The notes below the pieces were generated by a model that had not been told where the DNA came from, ran no database searches, and worked only from the letters and a program-made list of their open reading frames with translations. Shown in pieces: positions 36,013-46,343 of a stretch of DNA of 64,000 bases. Every line of letters starts with the position of its first letter. The stretch's first letter is position 1. This DNA is from Neurospora intermedia (Eukaryota > Ascomycota > Sordariomycetes > Sordariales > Sordariaceae): the NCBI GenBank assembly GCA_037102815.1, contig BTPP01000005.1, forward strand, positions 2,418,001 through 2,482,000. Direction: 5' to 3'. The translations under genes were made by a program, and so were the position numbers.

Positions 36013-39000
36013 AAGGACTCGGGATATCAGGACGTCCCCAAGCCTTCGAGAGCTTGATAACCGAACGCTTGTGTAACGAGCCATCTACCTACGGTGCAAC
36101 GGTTCGGTAAGGCAGGGGGCTAACTCATGAAGCTGCTAATCCCAAAGGAGGATTGGTCCCCGTTGGCATTTGTCGGTTGGCTGTTCGACAGGCTGCTGAA
36201 CCCATGATGCTGCTGAGGAAGGGTGTCAGCAAGGGGTTCGTTTCCTGCCTTGAGCGAACCTGGGGTGCTGGTTACACAGGGCTTGATAGGGAAAGACGGC
36301 TTGGCTCGGTGTATCTGCGACGACCGCGTTTTGCGCCGAACGATTTGATCTCTTTTGATTGCTCAGCGTCGATCTTCTGTGATGAATCCTTGCAGCCAAG
36401 CTGTTGGACCAACCACCTGCTCGGAATATTTGTGCCACGCCGTGGGATTCCAAGCCAGTCACTCAATGAGCAACGCCAGGGGCTTGATGGCTCAAGCCAC
36501 AATCATGCCTTTTCCATCTCCATGCTCAAAATCCGGACATGATCATGCCAGCCCGGCTGGAAACGTGGCGCATGGAATTTTTGTCTCGGTTTGAATCTGT
36601 ATCTCGACGATTTGCTGGTGTCTGGCATTGTAGTGAGGACTCGGGAAGAAGTAGTGTATGAAAGGTGCTCCCGTCCTGTTACATGTGTAGGGCGTTATTC
36701 ACGTGCTGATTCCTAGGCTCCAATGCAATGAAACCCATTGAAAGTTACAGTTGATGCCTATGCTGAGCTGTTCGACTACCTCTAGCGATTCGAGGCAGGT
36801 CTTTTATCACTGAAAACGCCCCATAGAAGGCAAGGTGCCGCTGGCCTCCATGTCAGCATGGCGGGGCACTTGGGCGCTACAGTAGTACGCATGGAATTGG
36901 GCCTCATTACTTTTCGTAAGGTGGTTGATGGCCCCTTTTTCGGTGAAGATATCCTGTCGTCTGCCTTGCCGTTTACCAATGACAACAAGGCATGCATAGG
37001 CGTTTCTATCGACCCTATTGAGACTTGCCTTTCGTCATCGGGCTCTCGGCTGCCCGGCCTAGGCAGGGTCTCAGAACTCGTGGGCTTTGTGCCGTGCTGT
37101 GCGATATGTGCAGGGGCACCTGGAGGCGCAGAAAGGGGTGACAACTCAGGTAGTCTGCAGGTCCCGTCGTGGTGGTCGTAGCGCCCCGAGCACACCAACT
37201 GGCCGGCGCGTCACAGCGGGTGCCGAATTTTGTTGAGGGGAATTTGAGTGGAAGGATTGAGCCTCTTTGGTGGGTGGAGCCTCTGGTAAAATAGGGTGGA
37301 GGAAAGGCTGTGGCCGATGGTCGTCGTCACCGTCCACTGGAATCTCGGCAACCCGCCATCCTCGATCCTGACAAGCGTTGTGTAGCTAATGAAAATGCGG
37401 AGCTGGAACACTGACCGGGAGCCCACTCATCTAACTCGGCCGCCCTCGGGCACGTGCAGATATACCCCGTTCCTTCAGGAGCAGTAGTAAAGCCCGAAAG
37501 ACACGGGAGAATGGAAACGAGGGAACGCTCACTTGAGGCGTCACCATGTCCGCAAACCGATGCCGAAAGTGACTGAAGAAGGAGGCTATTATCAATTGAC
37601 CAAAAGAGTGACGGGAACGAGTGGTCAGCAAGCCCCTCCCTTCCTTGTCTGAGTATGGTGTTACAACGGACAGATTTGGGCTTGCACGTGACCCAGGCGG
37701 CCGCACGATTCATCAGTCTGCACACTTTATCTTACGTAAGAGACTCCGACAATCGTACCGGGAAGTACCGCAGCAGACCCCACCCCGGGCCCGACTCCTC
37801 GCGATCCCGTTCCCGTCTCAACTCCGACAGATTCTAGCCCCTCGATTCTTGACCCGGCTCACCTGCGCACCCGTCCTCGCCTTGGAATGCCGAAAATGCC
37901 GTTCTTTCGAGAGAGAGAGAGAGGGAAGATGAGATGAATTCAAAGGTAAAAAAGACAACTAAGTTTATCAACTTCCCCTCAGGGCTTAACGCCAAGAGTG
38001 CTTGGCCCCGAAATAGCTCGTGGGTCGGAAGCAACGTCAGGGGTTTTTTGATCCATGACATCCATTTCATCCAAACCTTCCTCGCCTTCCAAAACTGGGT
38101 GTCCACCCTGTTTCTTTTCCCCGGCGGATCTGTATCCACCTCTCCTTCCTTCTGGTCCCACTTGTGACCGGCTTGTGCCACCCCACCTTCCACCCACTGC
38201 ACCACAACCACAAAGCCCTTGATCCTTCCATCTGCCTCATCTCAGAAACCTCCCATTTCCGGGAGATGGATGGCCTGTGCTCAGTCACATCGTTAAACCA
38301 GTGACTGACCCTTTCGGGACATTGGATGGCCGGCGATAATTGATGCGTGTGCCACTTTCTGCACCCATTTGCAAAGGGTCATCATTGTTCAGTTATTACT
38401 CTCGTCTTACCCGACAGGCCGCCCGACCGCTCTAGATGAACGTGCAACAACATACCGGGCGCTACAATTTATTGGCGATGCACTCAGCACACAATATCAA
38501 ATTTCTTCTTCATCCAACCGCCTTTACTTCCACCGCACACAAGCGTCCTCCATCTGACTTGAACATATCCCCTCCCTTCTCCAACATGAGAGCAGTTTAC
38601 ACGCCATGGGACCACTGAAGAGAACCTTGCAGTCCTCCTTTGCCATCTCTCGGCTTGACAGAAGTATGCCTGGATCTGGTCATCCATCCATTCATCTCCC
38701 ATGGTATGATTGATGAGATGATGCTTCAGCCTCCTTCTGCCAGAACCTCTGGCTACCGCCGCCCGGTTCCTCTTTTGTGTTCTAGACGGACCGACAAAGT
38801 GCCCATCGGAAGAGAAGGAACAGCCAAGACATATCACAATTCCGCGGACCCGACGCCCGCATATGCGATTTCCCATGCATGTGATATGAAACTTGGTGAC
38901 ACATGTTTGGCAACGGGGCGTATTCAGTACGAGCATGGCATGACGCACGCACTTTACGCGCCGCGCGCACACATTCGGGACACAATGCGTGATTTTCCAT

Positions 39001-39050
39001 TTCGAAATGCTCCTCGCTCTCAACTGCGTGGACGTGGCAGCCACGAGCGG

Positions 39051-39079
39051 GATGGATGGATGGATGGATGGATGGATGG
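39051..39079. repeat. (GATG)n microsatellite
   Basis: Seven tandem GATG units. Confidence 0.9.
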
Positions 39080-40141
39080 TAGTTAATAAGACGGATTCGC
39101 ATTCAGCGGACACCATCGGGCACCATCAGTATCACCACTACCGCTATCAGTCTGGTCTATTCCTTACTGGTCCATTCATATGTCACTCAAGGGATATATA
39201 CCACATGCAGTACCGAGCCGATATTGCCTATCACCACCATTGTCACTTCATTTCATCTGATCCCGCCCATTCACACAAAAGAAACGACAGCACAGACAGA
39301 TGATAAGTATCTACCACATCTATCCACTCCCTCCGCCTACTCACGCTTCCTTTCACGTTACCGCCATATTCTACCCACCTTACTGAGTACAGTGTCGCAT
39401 TTCCTCATTTGATATGGTTTTACTTGACCAATCCTTTGATTTTATTGTTCCCAAGTGTGTAGCTTTGAGACCGGCATCAACTCGCTAGCAGGTTGGTCGA
39501 AGCCAGATATACCCGGTGCTATACCTAGTTGAGTGAAACTATATTGAATGAGAAGATGCGGTACCATCCGAGCCAACCATCCGACATGTTCGACGCGACC
39601 CAGCTAATGAGCCACGCCCATCCTGGGCGCGTTTGGTTCAAGCAACAGATTTTCAACCTGATTTTAACAGGGGTAGAGGAGGGTACAAAGCGCCATCTGC
39701 AGCACCCAACAGGGATATTGTACCATTTATCTTTCTTTTCTTTTTTATCTTTTATTGCATGGTGGCGCCCCACATGCATGGTGGCGTTGTTAAGCGAGGC
39801 CATACAACTGGGTACAGCGCATCGTCGAAATCCTCCATGAAATGCCTCGATTTTGGTGCCACGAGACTGTGATTACTGTAACGAGCTTGATATTGAAGGT
39901 ATTCACATATGGATACTACTGTCGGATAGCTGGGAAGCCGTTCTATAAGACCGTATAACTTCTGAGTGATCCCTGGGTTGGGGGGTGGCGGTTGTTGACT
40001 GTGAATAGTTGGGAGATAAAAAGGGGGATATAAACAATAGTCTACTGCAATGACAGTTGCAATCGAGCAAACTGCAGTATCAGCGCATGAAAGCCATCAT
40101 TATTGGTAATAATAGCGAGTTGGTGTAAATCGAGGGTTTCT

Positions 40142-40192
40142 GGCCAGTTGAGTGCCCAGTTGAGTGCCCAGTTGAGTCGAGTCGAGTAGAGT
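40142..40192. repeat. 12-bp tandem repeat upstream of the Myb-like gene
   Basis: Two exact units of AGTTGAGTGCCC (40146-40157, 40158-40169), then AGTTGAGTC and GAGTC/GAGTA repeats running into the TATA box. The unit resembles the 12-bp unit at 42153-42290. In other Harbinger elements, Myb-like proteins bind subterminal repeats, so this is a candidate binding array. Confidence 0.8.
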
Positions 40193-40199
40193 ATAAATA
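40192..40199 (+). promoter_or_regulatory. TATA box of the Myb-like gene
   Basis: TATAAATA lies 90 bases upstream of the chosen ATG (40289) and directly after the 12-bp repeats. An in-frame ATG at 40199 overlaps this box, so it is unlikely to be in the mRNA. Confidence 0.6.
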
Positions 40200-40288
40200 T
40201 GGGCATCAACTCTGTGATACTGTTGACTGAAATCCTCCATCATCAACACCCTCATCTCTCTATTGCTTACTCCCTTGCCTTCTCCATC

Positions 40289-41935
40289 ATGCCCACCACT
40301 CGCTTGCAGATCGCCAGCCTCGTCAACGACGTCGACGACGAGGTGTTTGGCTTGGATGAGCTCGTGTATGACGGCCGCCGTAATCACGAGATCCATCCAG
40401 AGTCGAGAGAGTTTGGTTCTGTACCGCCCAGTTATCGTGATGCCCAGGAATGCAGTATCACGGCCGTGCAGCCAGCGCCTCCTCCATACCCTCCCCCTTC
40501 TGCCCAGCCTCCCCAACCCACTCCTCCAACCAGTCAACCGGCCCAGCCTCAAACGCCTCGTACTTCTAGACCCCGGCCAGCTCCGACTGCTCCACGGCGA
40601 GTTAGTACTGGAGTTAACCGGGCACCACCTGCTCGGGCAAGCCGGCCACCCGGGCAGCCGGGCGTGGATTACTTTGTAATCCCATCGCCGTCGTCACAAC
40701 CGGACGTTATATTCCCCCGGTCCCGGTTTACCCCCATCAACCGCCCTGCCCGAGTCCCCTCTTCGATGGAGAGGAATCCCGTGATCCCCTCTTCGATAGA
40801 GAGGAATCCCGTTGTGGGTTCTTCGATGGAGAGGAATCCCGTTGTGGGTTCGTCTTTCCTCAGCATGCCCACCAGCTCTGGTGATGTGGGTGATGGTATC
40901 GAGCCCGCCTCATCTGACGATGAGTTCCCACCGCTTGAAGAGATTGGTGGCGTGCCCAAATGGTCTCGTCGTCAGACAACGCTGTTCCTCACTGAGTTGG
41001 CCACCATACAGAAGGAGCAATCGCTTGCCGAGGGATTGAGGGGCAAGAAGTTGACGGCGGCTCTGGATAAGGTGCTTGTGACTATGCGGGGCAGGTATCC
41101 CAGTCAGAGCTGGCCGCGCCAGCGGGCACGTAACCGTTGGAATGTACTCAAGACGAACTACCGGTTATGGTTGAGCTTCATGTGTAAGACGGGGGTTACG
41201 TTCAACGAGACCACTGGTCTTTTTGATGCTCATAAGGATACGTGGGCTTCCTTCTTGGCCAACCGACCCAAGGCGAGCTGGTTGAAGACGACTCCGCTGG
41301 CGAACCGTGAGGAGATGGCACTGCTCTTTGCTGTCAACTGGGCAACGGGCAAATATATCGTCGATATCTGTACCCGCCTCACGTCGTATATGAAGAGTAA
41401 GCATCCCTTGGTTGTGGCTAAACGGGATGCCCTGTATGCCGAGTTCGCCAGCGGCAAGCAGACGCGGCGCAGCAAATACCCAGACGTCGATAACGTATCG
41501 CTCAGTGATACCGACGAGGTGGAGGAGGACTTGAGTGACGACGAGGAGGAGGCGATTGAAGTCCGCCGGCCGGTTAAGAAAAGAATGACCCATGCCGCCA
41601 GCATAGACCGGCTTGCCTCTTCCATTGGTATCGGGTTTAAGGCTCTCTCTCAGGGACTCGAGTCCTCGCCTGCCCAGCCATCGTCGTCGCAGTCACGCCC
41701 CCCCTCCAGTCCAACCGCTTCTAACTTCTCTCGTGCGTTGGTTGCCCTGACGGTGTCCCCATTGAAAAGGATGCGCGGTGATGAAAAGCAGCAGTTGATT
41801 AGCGAGTTGAGGAGGGACCCAGTGTGTGCGGCGGCGTTCGCTGATGTGCCTGAGGCGAGGATGTTGTTGGTTGAGCAACTGCTTAATGTGGTGCCTGACT
41901 TCGATGACGCGCCGGTGCCTGCTTCTCAAGATTAG
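40289..41935 (+). CDS. Myb/SANT-like DNA-binding protein of a Harbinger element
   Basis: A single exon of 548 residues, from ATG at 40289 (the in-frame ATG at 40199 lies in the TATA box) to TAG. Residues about 60-140 are Pro-rich. Three 10-residue repeats of the type SSMERNPVVG follow. The central domain begins VPKWSRRQTTLFLTELA and continues through QRARNRWNVLKTNYRLWLSF, ETTGLFDAHKDTWASFL and NRPKASWLKTTPLANREEMA, the pattern of the Myb/SANT-like DNA-binding domain (Myb_DNA-bind_3). Later come acidic stretches (SDTDEVEEDLSDDEEEA), a basic RRPVKKR segment that could be a nuclear signal, and a Ser/Pro-rich part. In PIF/Harbinger transposons such a protein binds the element and helps bring the transposase to the ends. 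It converges with the transposase gene 600 bases away. Confidence 0.85.
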   Translation: MPTTRLQIASLVNDVDDEVFGLDELVYDGRRNHEIHPESREFGSVPPSYRDAQECSITAVQPAPPPYPPPSAQPPQPTPPTSQPAQPQTPRTSRPRPAPTAPRRVSTGVNRAPPARASRPPGQPGVDYFVIPSPSSQPDVIFPRSRFTPINRPARVPSSMERNPVIPSSIERNPVVGSSMERNPVVGSSFLSMPTSSGDVGDGIEPASSDDEFPPLEEIGGVPKWSRRQTTLFLTELATIQKEQSLAEGLRGKKLTAALDKVLVTMRGRYPSQSWPRQRARNRWNVLKTNYRLWLSFMCKTGVTFNETTGLFDAHKDTWASFLANRPKASWLKTTPLANREEMALLFAVNWATGKYIVDICTRLTSYMKSKHPLVVAKRDALYAEFASGKQTRRSKYPDVDNVSLSDTDEVEEDLSDDEEEAIEVRRPVKKRMTHAASIDRLASSIGIGFKALSQGLESSPAQPSSSQSRPPSSPTASNFSRALVALTVSPLKRMRGDEKQQLISELRRDPVCAAAFADVPEARMLLVEQLLNVVPDFDDAPVPASQD

Positions 41936-42152
41936 TGTTGGCTTTTGCTCTGTTGGGAAATCTCGTGATCTTTTCGTACCATTCAATAGCTCTCGTCAAT
42001 CCGATTCCATTGCTTGTGTTCTCGTGTTCGTGCGTGTTGTGGTTGAAAAGTTATCTCGTGGAGTGTAATCGCGTTGTTGTTGTGTAAAGAGGTTGTTGTT
42101 GGGAAATATGGGGTTTGACCGTGTAAAACACGAAATATCGCTAAGTTAAAAT

Positions 42153-42290
42153 CTGGTGCCCAGTAGAGTGGCCAGTCTGGTGGCCAGTCTGGTGCCCAGT
42201 AGAGTGGGCAGTAGAGTGGGCAGTAGAGTGGGCAGTAGAGTGGGCAGTAGAGTGGGCAGTAGAGTGGGCAGTCTGGTGCCCAGTAAATCT
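42153..42290. repeat. 12-bp tandem repeat between the two transposon genes
   Basis: Six exact copies of AGTAGAGTGGGC at a 12-bp period (about 42199-42270), flanked by variants with CTGGTGCCC and GTGGCC. The unit is close to AGTTGAGTGCCC found upstream of the Myb-like gene. It lies between the 3' ends of two convergent genes, away from either promoter. Confidence 0.9.
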
Positions 42291-42364
42291 GGGCTCTGGC
42301 GGGTAGTAATATCTTAAAGACAGGGCAAAATATAGCGATCTGGGCCCGCGACGGTAGACTTCAA

Positions 42365-42375
42365 CCCTAACCCTA
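42365..42375 (-). repeat. Short telomere-like repeat (CCCTAA)2
   Basis: CCCTAACCCTA, about 75 bases from the 12-bp array, on the side toward the transposase gene. A second such pair lies at 35998-36012 in the other orientation. Confidence 0.65.
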
Positions 42376-42533
42376 GGCAGATGGGCGGTCTTGCAACACC
42401 GACAGCTCTTTCAATTCAACTCCAAAATACGTGCAACCGGTATCAATCGATTCAGATTAATCTAACGAGTATTTTGATACCCTTGCATCGAAATTTGAGT
42501 CAGATTTGCGAAAGTGGCCGTGTTGTAGATAAT

Positions 42534-43805
42534 TTACGGTTGCCGTGCTTGTCGGCGCTCTACCCGGCGCACCCTCTCTGCCCGCCGCCAGCGACAGTAA
42601 CCCTCCCACATCCTCTGCGCGAGTGTATCCCTGAACCCCACCATCCTCTCGTCTTGCTCGATATTTACATCAACCATAACCTCATCCTCATTGTTATTAT
42701 TGTTATTATCAACAACAACACCACGCGCGCGGCCGATCTGATGGCCGGCTTCATCTCCTTCGTCGTCAGTCTCCACTGCTGGACCGTCGGGATCGGTGCG
42801 CTCAATCCAGTTATGAAGCGCGGTGACGGCAAAGACGATGTCGACTTGGGTCCTGATATCGTACTCGGGCGCCGTCGACCTCACCACCTTCCACCTCCTC
42901 TTCAGCATACCGATTGCGATCTCAACCTTCACACGATACTTCGAGTGCCTCATATTGTACAGCTCCCTTCGAGTCCTCGGTCGGCCAGCGCCACCCCCCC
43001 ATTCATTAAGATGATATCGAGTCGCTGGGTATGGGACAAGTATGCCGCGTCGCATATAATACCCCGCGTCACCAAGGTAAAATTTACCCTCTGGCACTTC
43101 GAAACCACCTGAATCAAATGCTAACCGTATAACTCTAGAGTCATGCATCGATCCCTCTGCCCCCGGTAGAACGTACGTAAAAAGACCGTCTAGACCGACG
43201 GCCACCATAACGTTCTGGCATGTAAATCCCTTTCGACCACGCCACGCTTCCGACTCGGCTTCAGGCACCCGTACGTGAATCAAGGTGCCGTCTACCGCGC
43301 CCAGACAGTCTTTGAAGTATGGTGCCGACGCAGCGTCCCCCAAATCGTATACCGTATCAGGAGAGGGAAGCTTAACAGTATGGTGGTGTAGTACGACCAT
43401 GGCACCAAGGATCTCATGAAAGTTCCGGCTTATGGTCTCGGTACTGTGGCCAAAGCGGTGGGCCGCATCTCGCTGGGTTTTGTTGTGGGCACACATATAC
43501 AAGAAGGTCATGAGCTTCTGCTCGAGGGATATCCATCTTGTACCGCGTACGGTAGTGTGTTGTGATATCCACGCAACCAGCTGGATGAAAGGGTGGTACC
43601 GCATACGGCACAGATCAAAGAGCTTGGTCTCGCGGTCGGGGTGGAGGGCATCACGAACAACCGACTCGCCTTCGTCTTTATCGATGTGGACCGATCTGTA
43701 TACCGCTTCGTCACTCCCTCGAAGGCGAGTAGTCTGGATAACCGCCACAACGGCCAGAAGTACGGCCAGCACGAACGTAAAGATACGCTGTCGAATGTGG
43801 TCCAT
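42534..43805 (-). CDS. PIF/Harbinger-type DDE transposase
   Basis: An intact single-exon frame of 423 residues. An N-terminal hydrophobic stretch (about 8-24) is followed by a helix-turn-helix region (RDAAHRFGHSTETISRNFHE, about 112-131). The DDE nuclease domain (DDE_4/HARBI1 type) has D172 in GAVDGTLIHV, D222 in GSMHDSRV, D246 in YLGDAGY and E295 in VEIAIGMLKRRW, plus the family's ALHNWI motif. The tail is acidic with an Asn run, then ends Arg-rich. All catalytic residues are present and there is no frameshift or stop, so the gene may be active or kept by selection. Harbinger transposases cut and paste elements with short terminal inverted repeats and 3-bp target duplications. The neighbouring Myb-like gene is the expected partner. 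Confidence 0.9.
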   Translation of the reverse strand: MDHIRQRIFTFVLAVLLAVVAVIQTTRLRGSDEAVYRSVHIDKDEGESVVRDALHPDRETKLFDLCRMRYHPFIQLVAWISQHTTVRGTRWISLEQKLMTFLYMCAHNKTQRDAAHRFGHSTETISRNFHEILGAMVVLHHHTVKLPSPDTVYDLGDAASAPYFKDCLGAVDGTLIHVRVPEAESEAWRGRKGFTCQNVMVAVGLDGLFTYVLPGAEGSMHDSRVIRLAFDSGGFEVPEGKFYLGDAGYYMRRGILVPYPATRYHLNEWGGGAGRPRTRRELYNMRHSKYRVKVEIAIGMLKRRWKVVRSTAPEYDIRTQVDIVFAVTALHNWIERTDPDGPAVETDDEGDEAGHQIGRARGVVVDNNNNNNEDEVMVDVNIEQDERMVGFRDTLAQRMWEGYCRWRRAERVRRVERRQARQP

Positions 43806-46039
43806 ATTGGGTTGTTTCGTATTGTTAGGTGTTTACAGCAAAAGTCCAAACTCGAAGGGGGGTCCCGCCATGTGTTAACTTCACGACTCCACGACTCAAC
43901 ACCCCTGTCAACCAACAAAATGCTCTATCCTACCTGCCCAGACGAGGGGGTTTAGCAACCAACAGAATGAGCGTTCACTATACCGGATTGGGAAGTCGAC
44001 AGGGCCTCATGCAGTCTACTGTAAGCCACGTACAGGGGAGGTACGGCCAAGAACCTGCTGCATTAAGCTTACAGGGGGGTTACAGGGGGGTTACAGGGGG
44101 TAAAGGGGGGCCGACGTCGGCTGCAGACCTCAAAAAGCAACATGTTGGCTGACAGGGATAAATTCACCATACAAAATCTGATTCTGTTGGTTGAACCAAA
44201 CACGCCCCCTCGCTTCCATGGTTCGAGAACCAAACAACGGACGTCGGTTCCGCCTCGTCTATTTTACTGTACCAGTATGTACATAAAACCCCACGACGTT
44301 CTTCGGCTTTATCATCCCATTTACGGGTGCCATCCATCCAGCCCGTCAGCCCAATTTATTCACAGCCACCCGATCATCCATCCCTTAACTTCACCCATCA
44401 TAGCCATCCATTCAGCGAGCTACATGGGTGATTGTGCATCAACCCCTCGTTATGAAACGGATTACCTCGTTCGGGTATCTCATTCATATCATCACCCTGG
44501 TCGGCTTGGTGAGATAGGTACGTGCCTATCTCGAAAGTCTACACTAATTTGCTGGGTGGCCATGGCCATCATAAAAATGTCACATATATAACTATATTAG
44601 TGGCACAATCAAGGTGAGATTGACAACGCTTCTCTCTCTGGTTCTTGAGAGAGAAACATCAAGAACAGATCATTACTGGAACGGAGATAACGGGAAAGTT
44701 CAAAGCTCCATTGATTTAAACTAGCATAAAGCCAGGCTCCCAGAAAACGACGAACATGATGTATTCCTTCCAGCTTACATCCTCTTTAAAGCTGAAAATC
44801 AATCACAGCGGACGACCGTGCACAAGCCGAAATACCTGAACTGTACCATATACACTTCAGTGAATGGAAAAGAGTTCTTATACAAGTATACGATGACAGG
44901 TGGGATGGAAGCAGACCAAAGACCAGATCGAATCCCCAAGGATCTGACAGGTGCTACTTACTAGCACGTGCTATTACATTAAGCTCACTCACATCTGTGC
45001 AACTGCTTTTGATAGTTATGCCAACGCTATTAATATGCCGTGCAAACTCCGGAAAACTTAGGCACCAAGTCAGTTTGGCAAAATGACGGCAATTGTTGCA
45101 ATGAACCTGCTTCAAACTTTTCCAAGTTTATTTTCTTGCAACCCGGGGCCGAGCCGAAGCTAGCGGCAGCGGTAGCCGGAACGGTCGGGTCTGTGGGGCC
45201 GGCTGGCCGGCCAGTACCTCTAGGCGGACTTTTATCGACGCGGGAAATACCGAGAGGTGTCAATACTCGGAAGCTCAGAGATCAGGCTCAGAGTGCAATA
45301 TAATACCGGTGGTGCTTGCCTTGGGAAGAATGTCAAAAGGCATCTGCTACCCCGTACGGCTTCCTCTCGTTTTCATGGCGTTGTGACAAGTTTAGGGCAA
45401 CAATGACGTCTTTGGACGAGAAAATCATGCCTTGCCTGCATTTACGAACGAATGCAGGATAGTCGACATGAAAGCTGCTCAGATATGCCCGAAGCACGGA
45501 GCAGTGAACGTCCGACCTTAGCACCGGTCCTTTCAGGGAGTACTTGCAGGCCATGGATCGTCACGGAGCTGAAGTGGGTTCGGTAGACACCTGGGCTGGA
45601 AGGCAACACGCAAAAACGGTGCATCTCCGGCAGATTTGAGCAAGTTTAAGTTATGCTAGATGTATGATGACTACGCGTCGTCGTTACGATGATATCAACA
45701 GACACCAAATGTCGTGTTGATGCCACGCCACTGCCACTGGCTGTTTATGCACTACCTATGTGCACGTGAAGCAATAGTGGTGGAGGAAACGTGTAGTTGA
45801 CATCGTCGAGTTGCTGGGTACTCTTCAGGGCTCGGAGAGGGCTCGGAGGAAGCAGTTGTTATATGCCCTCACAAGCAAAGAAAGCAGCGTTCTCACCTTT
45901 GAATGTCCGAGTTCTAAACTAAAAAGGCAAGTAACTAGGCCATTGAAGCCATAATCATCCAAGGCTTCTGCTGGAGGTAATGATGTTTTAGACTGCATAC
46001 CGGGTGCCGTACCATCATGTAAGGAACCATGACGGATGC
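43806..46039. other. Intergenic, right flank of the transposon locus
   Basis: Contains the inverted GTTGAGTCG motif (43892-43900), an 11-bp TTACAGGGGGG tandem repeat (44069-44110) and no convincing genes. The element's right end should lie in the first few hundred bases, but I could not define it. Confidence 0.5.
44069..44110. repeat. 11-bp G-rich tandem repeat
   Basis: About three units of TTACAGGGGGG, followed by TAAAGGGGGG. Its G runs could form a quadruplex. It lies about 260 bases beyond the transposase start and might be subterminal to the element. Confidence 0.8.
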
Positions 46040-46343
46040 TCAAGCGAGGCTGTGAACGCAAGAGGCGGCACCAGCTGGCGACAACGTGGACGGGGAAGAG
46101 CGACCAGTTACGATGCCGGTAGTTAACGAGCAGCAAATCTGGTGAACATGATGACATACCAGTAAATGCCTGTCTGTCGTCGTTAATCTGGCCACGACAG
46201 GATCCGGCAGGGCAGCAACAACAGCGGCGGCGGGTAGACACCATTTCCGGATCCATGGCACGATCTTCCATCAAGGATTCCAAGGCTGAGGAGTACAGAT
46301 CGTCTTGTTGTGTTTCCCGGCCCGGACCTTCCACGGAAAACAT
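46040..46343 (-). CDS. Possible small Cys-cluster protein, 72 aa
   Basis: Exon 1 (46343-46160) ends at a GTATGT donor. Exon 2 (46074-46040) follows GCCAG. The join is in phase across an Ala codon and reaches TGA after 11 codons. The 85-nt intron contains CGTTAAC, a fair branch site. The protein is hydrophilic and acidic at the start, then shows STRRRCCCCPAGSCRGQ, a basic-plus-cysteine cluster that could be lipidated or bind metal. No family recognised. The frame without splicing is also open for 172 codons, so the splice model is a choice. Confidence 0.35.

Larger units (their letters stand above)
33733..40141. other. Long intergenic stretch, no firm gene
   Basis: About 6.4 kb. It holds short simple repeats (GACA-type near 34965-35015, GA near 37911-37924, GATG at 39051-39079) and a telomere-like hexamer pair at 35998-36012. 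Frames such as 36858-37181 (plus) and 38484-39116 (minus) lack domains and splice context. This DNA lies to the left of the transposon-like locus. Confidence 0.5.

Noticed and set aside
36782-37198. Overlapping frames of 138 (minus) and 107 (plus) codons
   Set aside because: Both look partly coding, they cannot both be real, and neither has a recognisable domain or flanking exons.
38484-39116. 210-codon minus-strand frame
   Set aside because: Its N-terminal part is translated (GATG)n microsatellite, and the rest has erratic composition.
40199-40288. Upstream in-frame ATG of the Myb-like gene as its start
   Set aside because: It overlaps the TATAAATA box, so it should lie before the transcription start. 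The ATG at 40289 is used instead.
39900-44160. Terminal inverted repeats of the Harbinger element
   Set aside because: I compared both flanks by eye and found only the 9-bp GTTGAGTCG mirror motif and a same-direction AGTCTACTG. Neither is a proper terminal repeat, so I do not assign ends.
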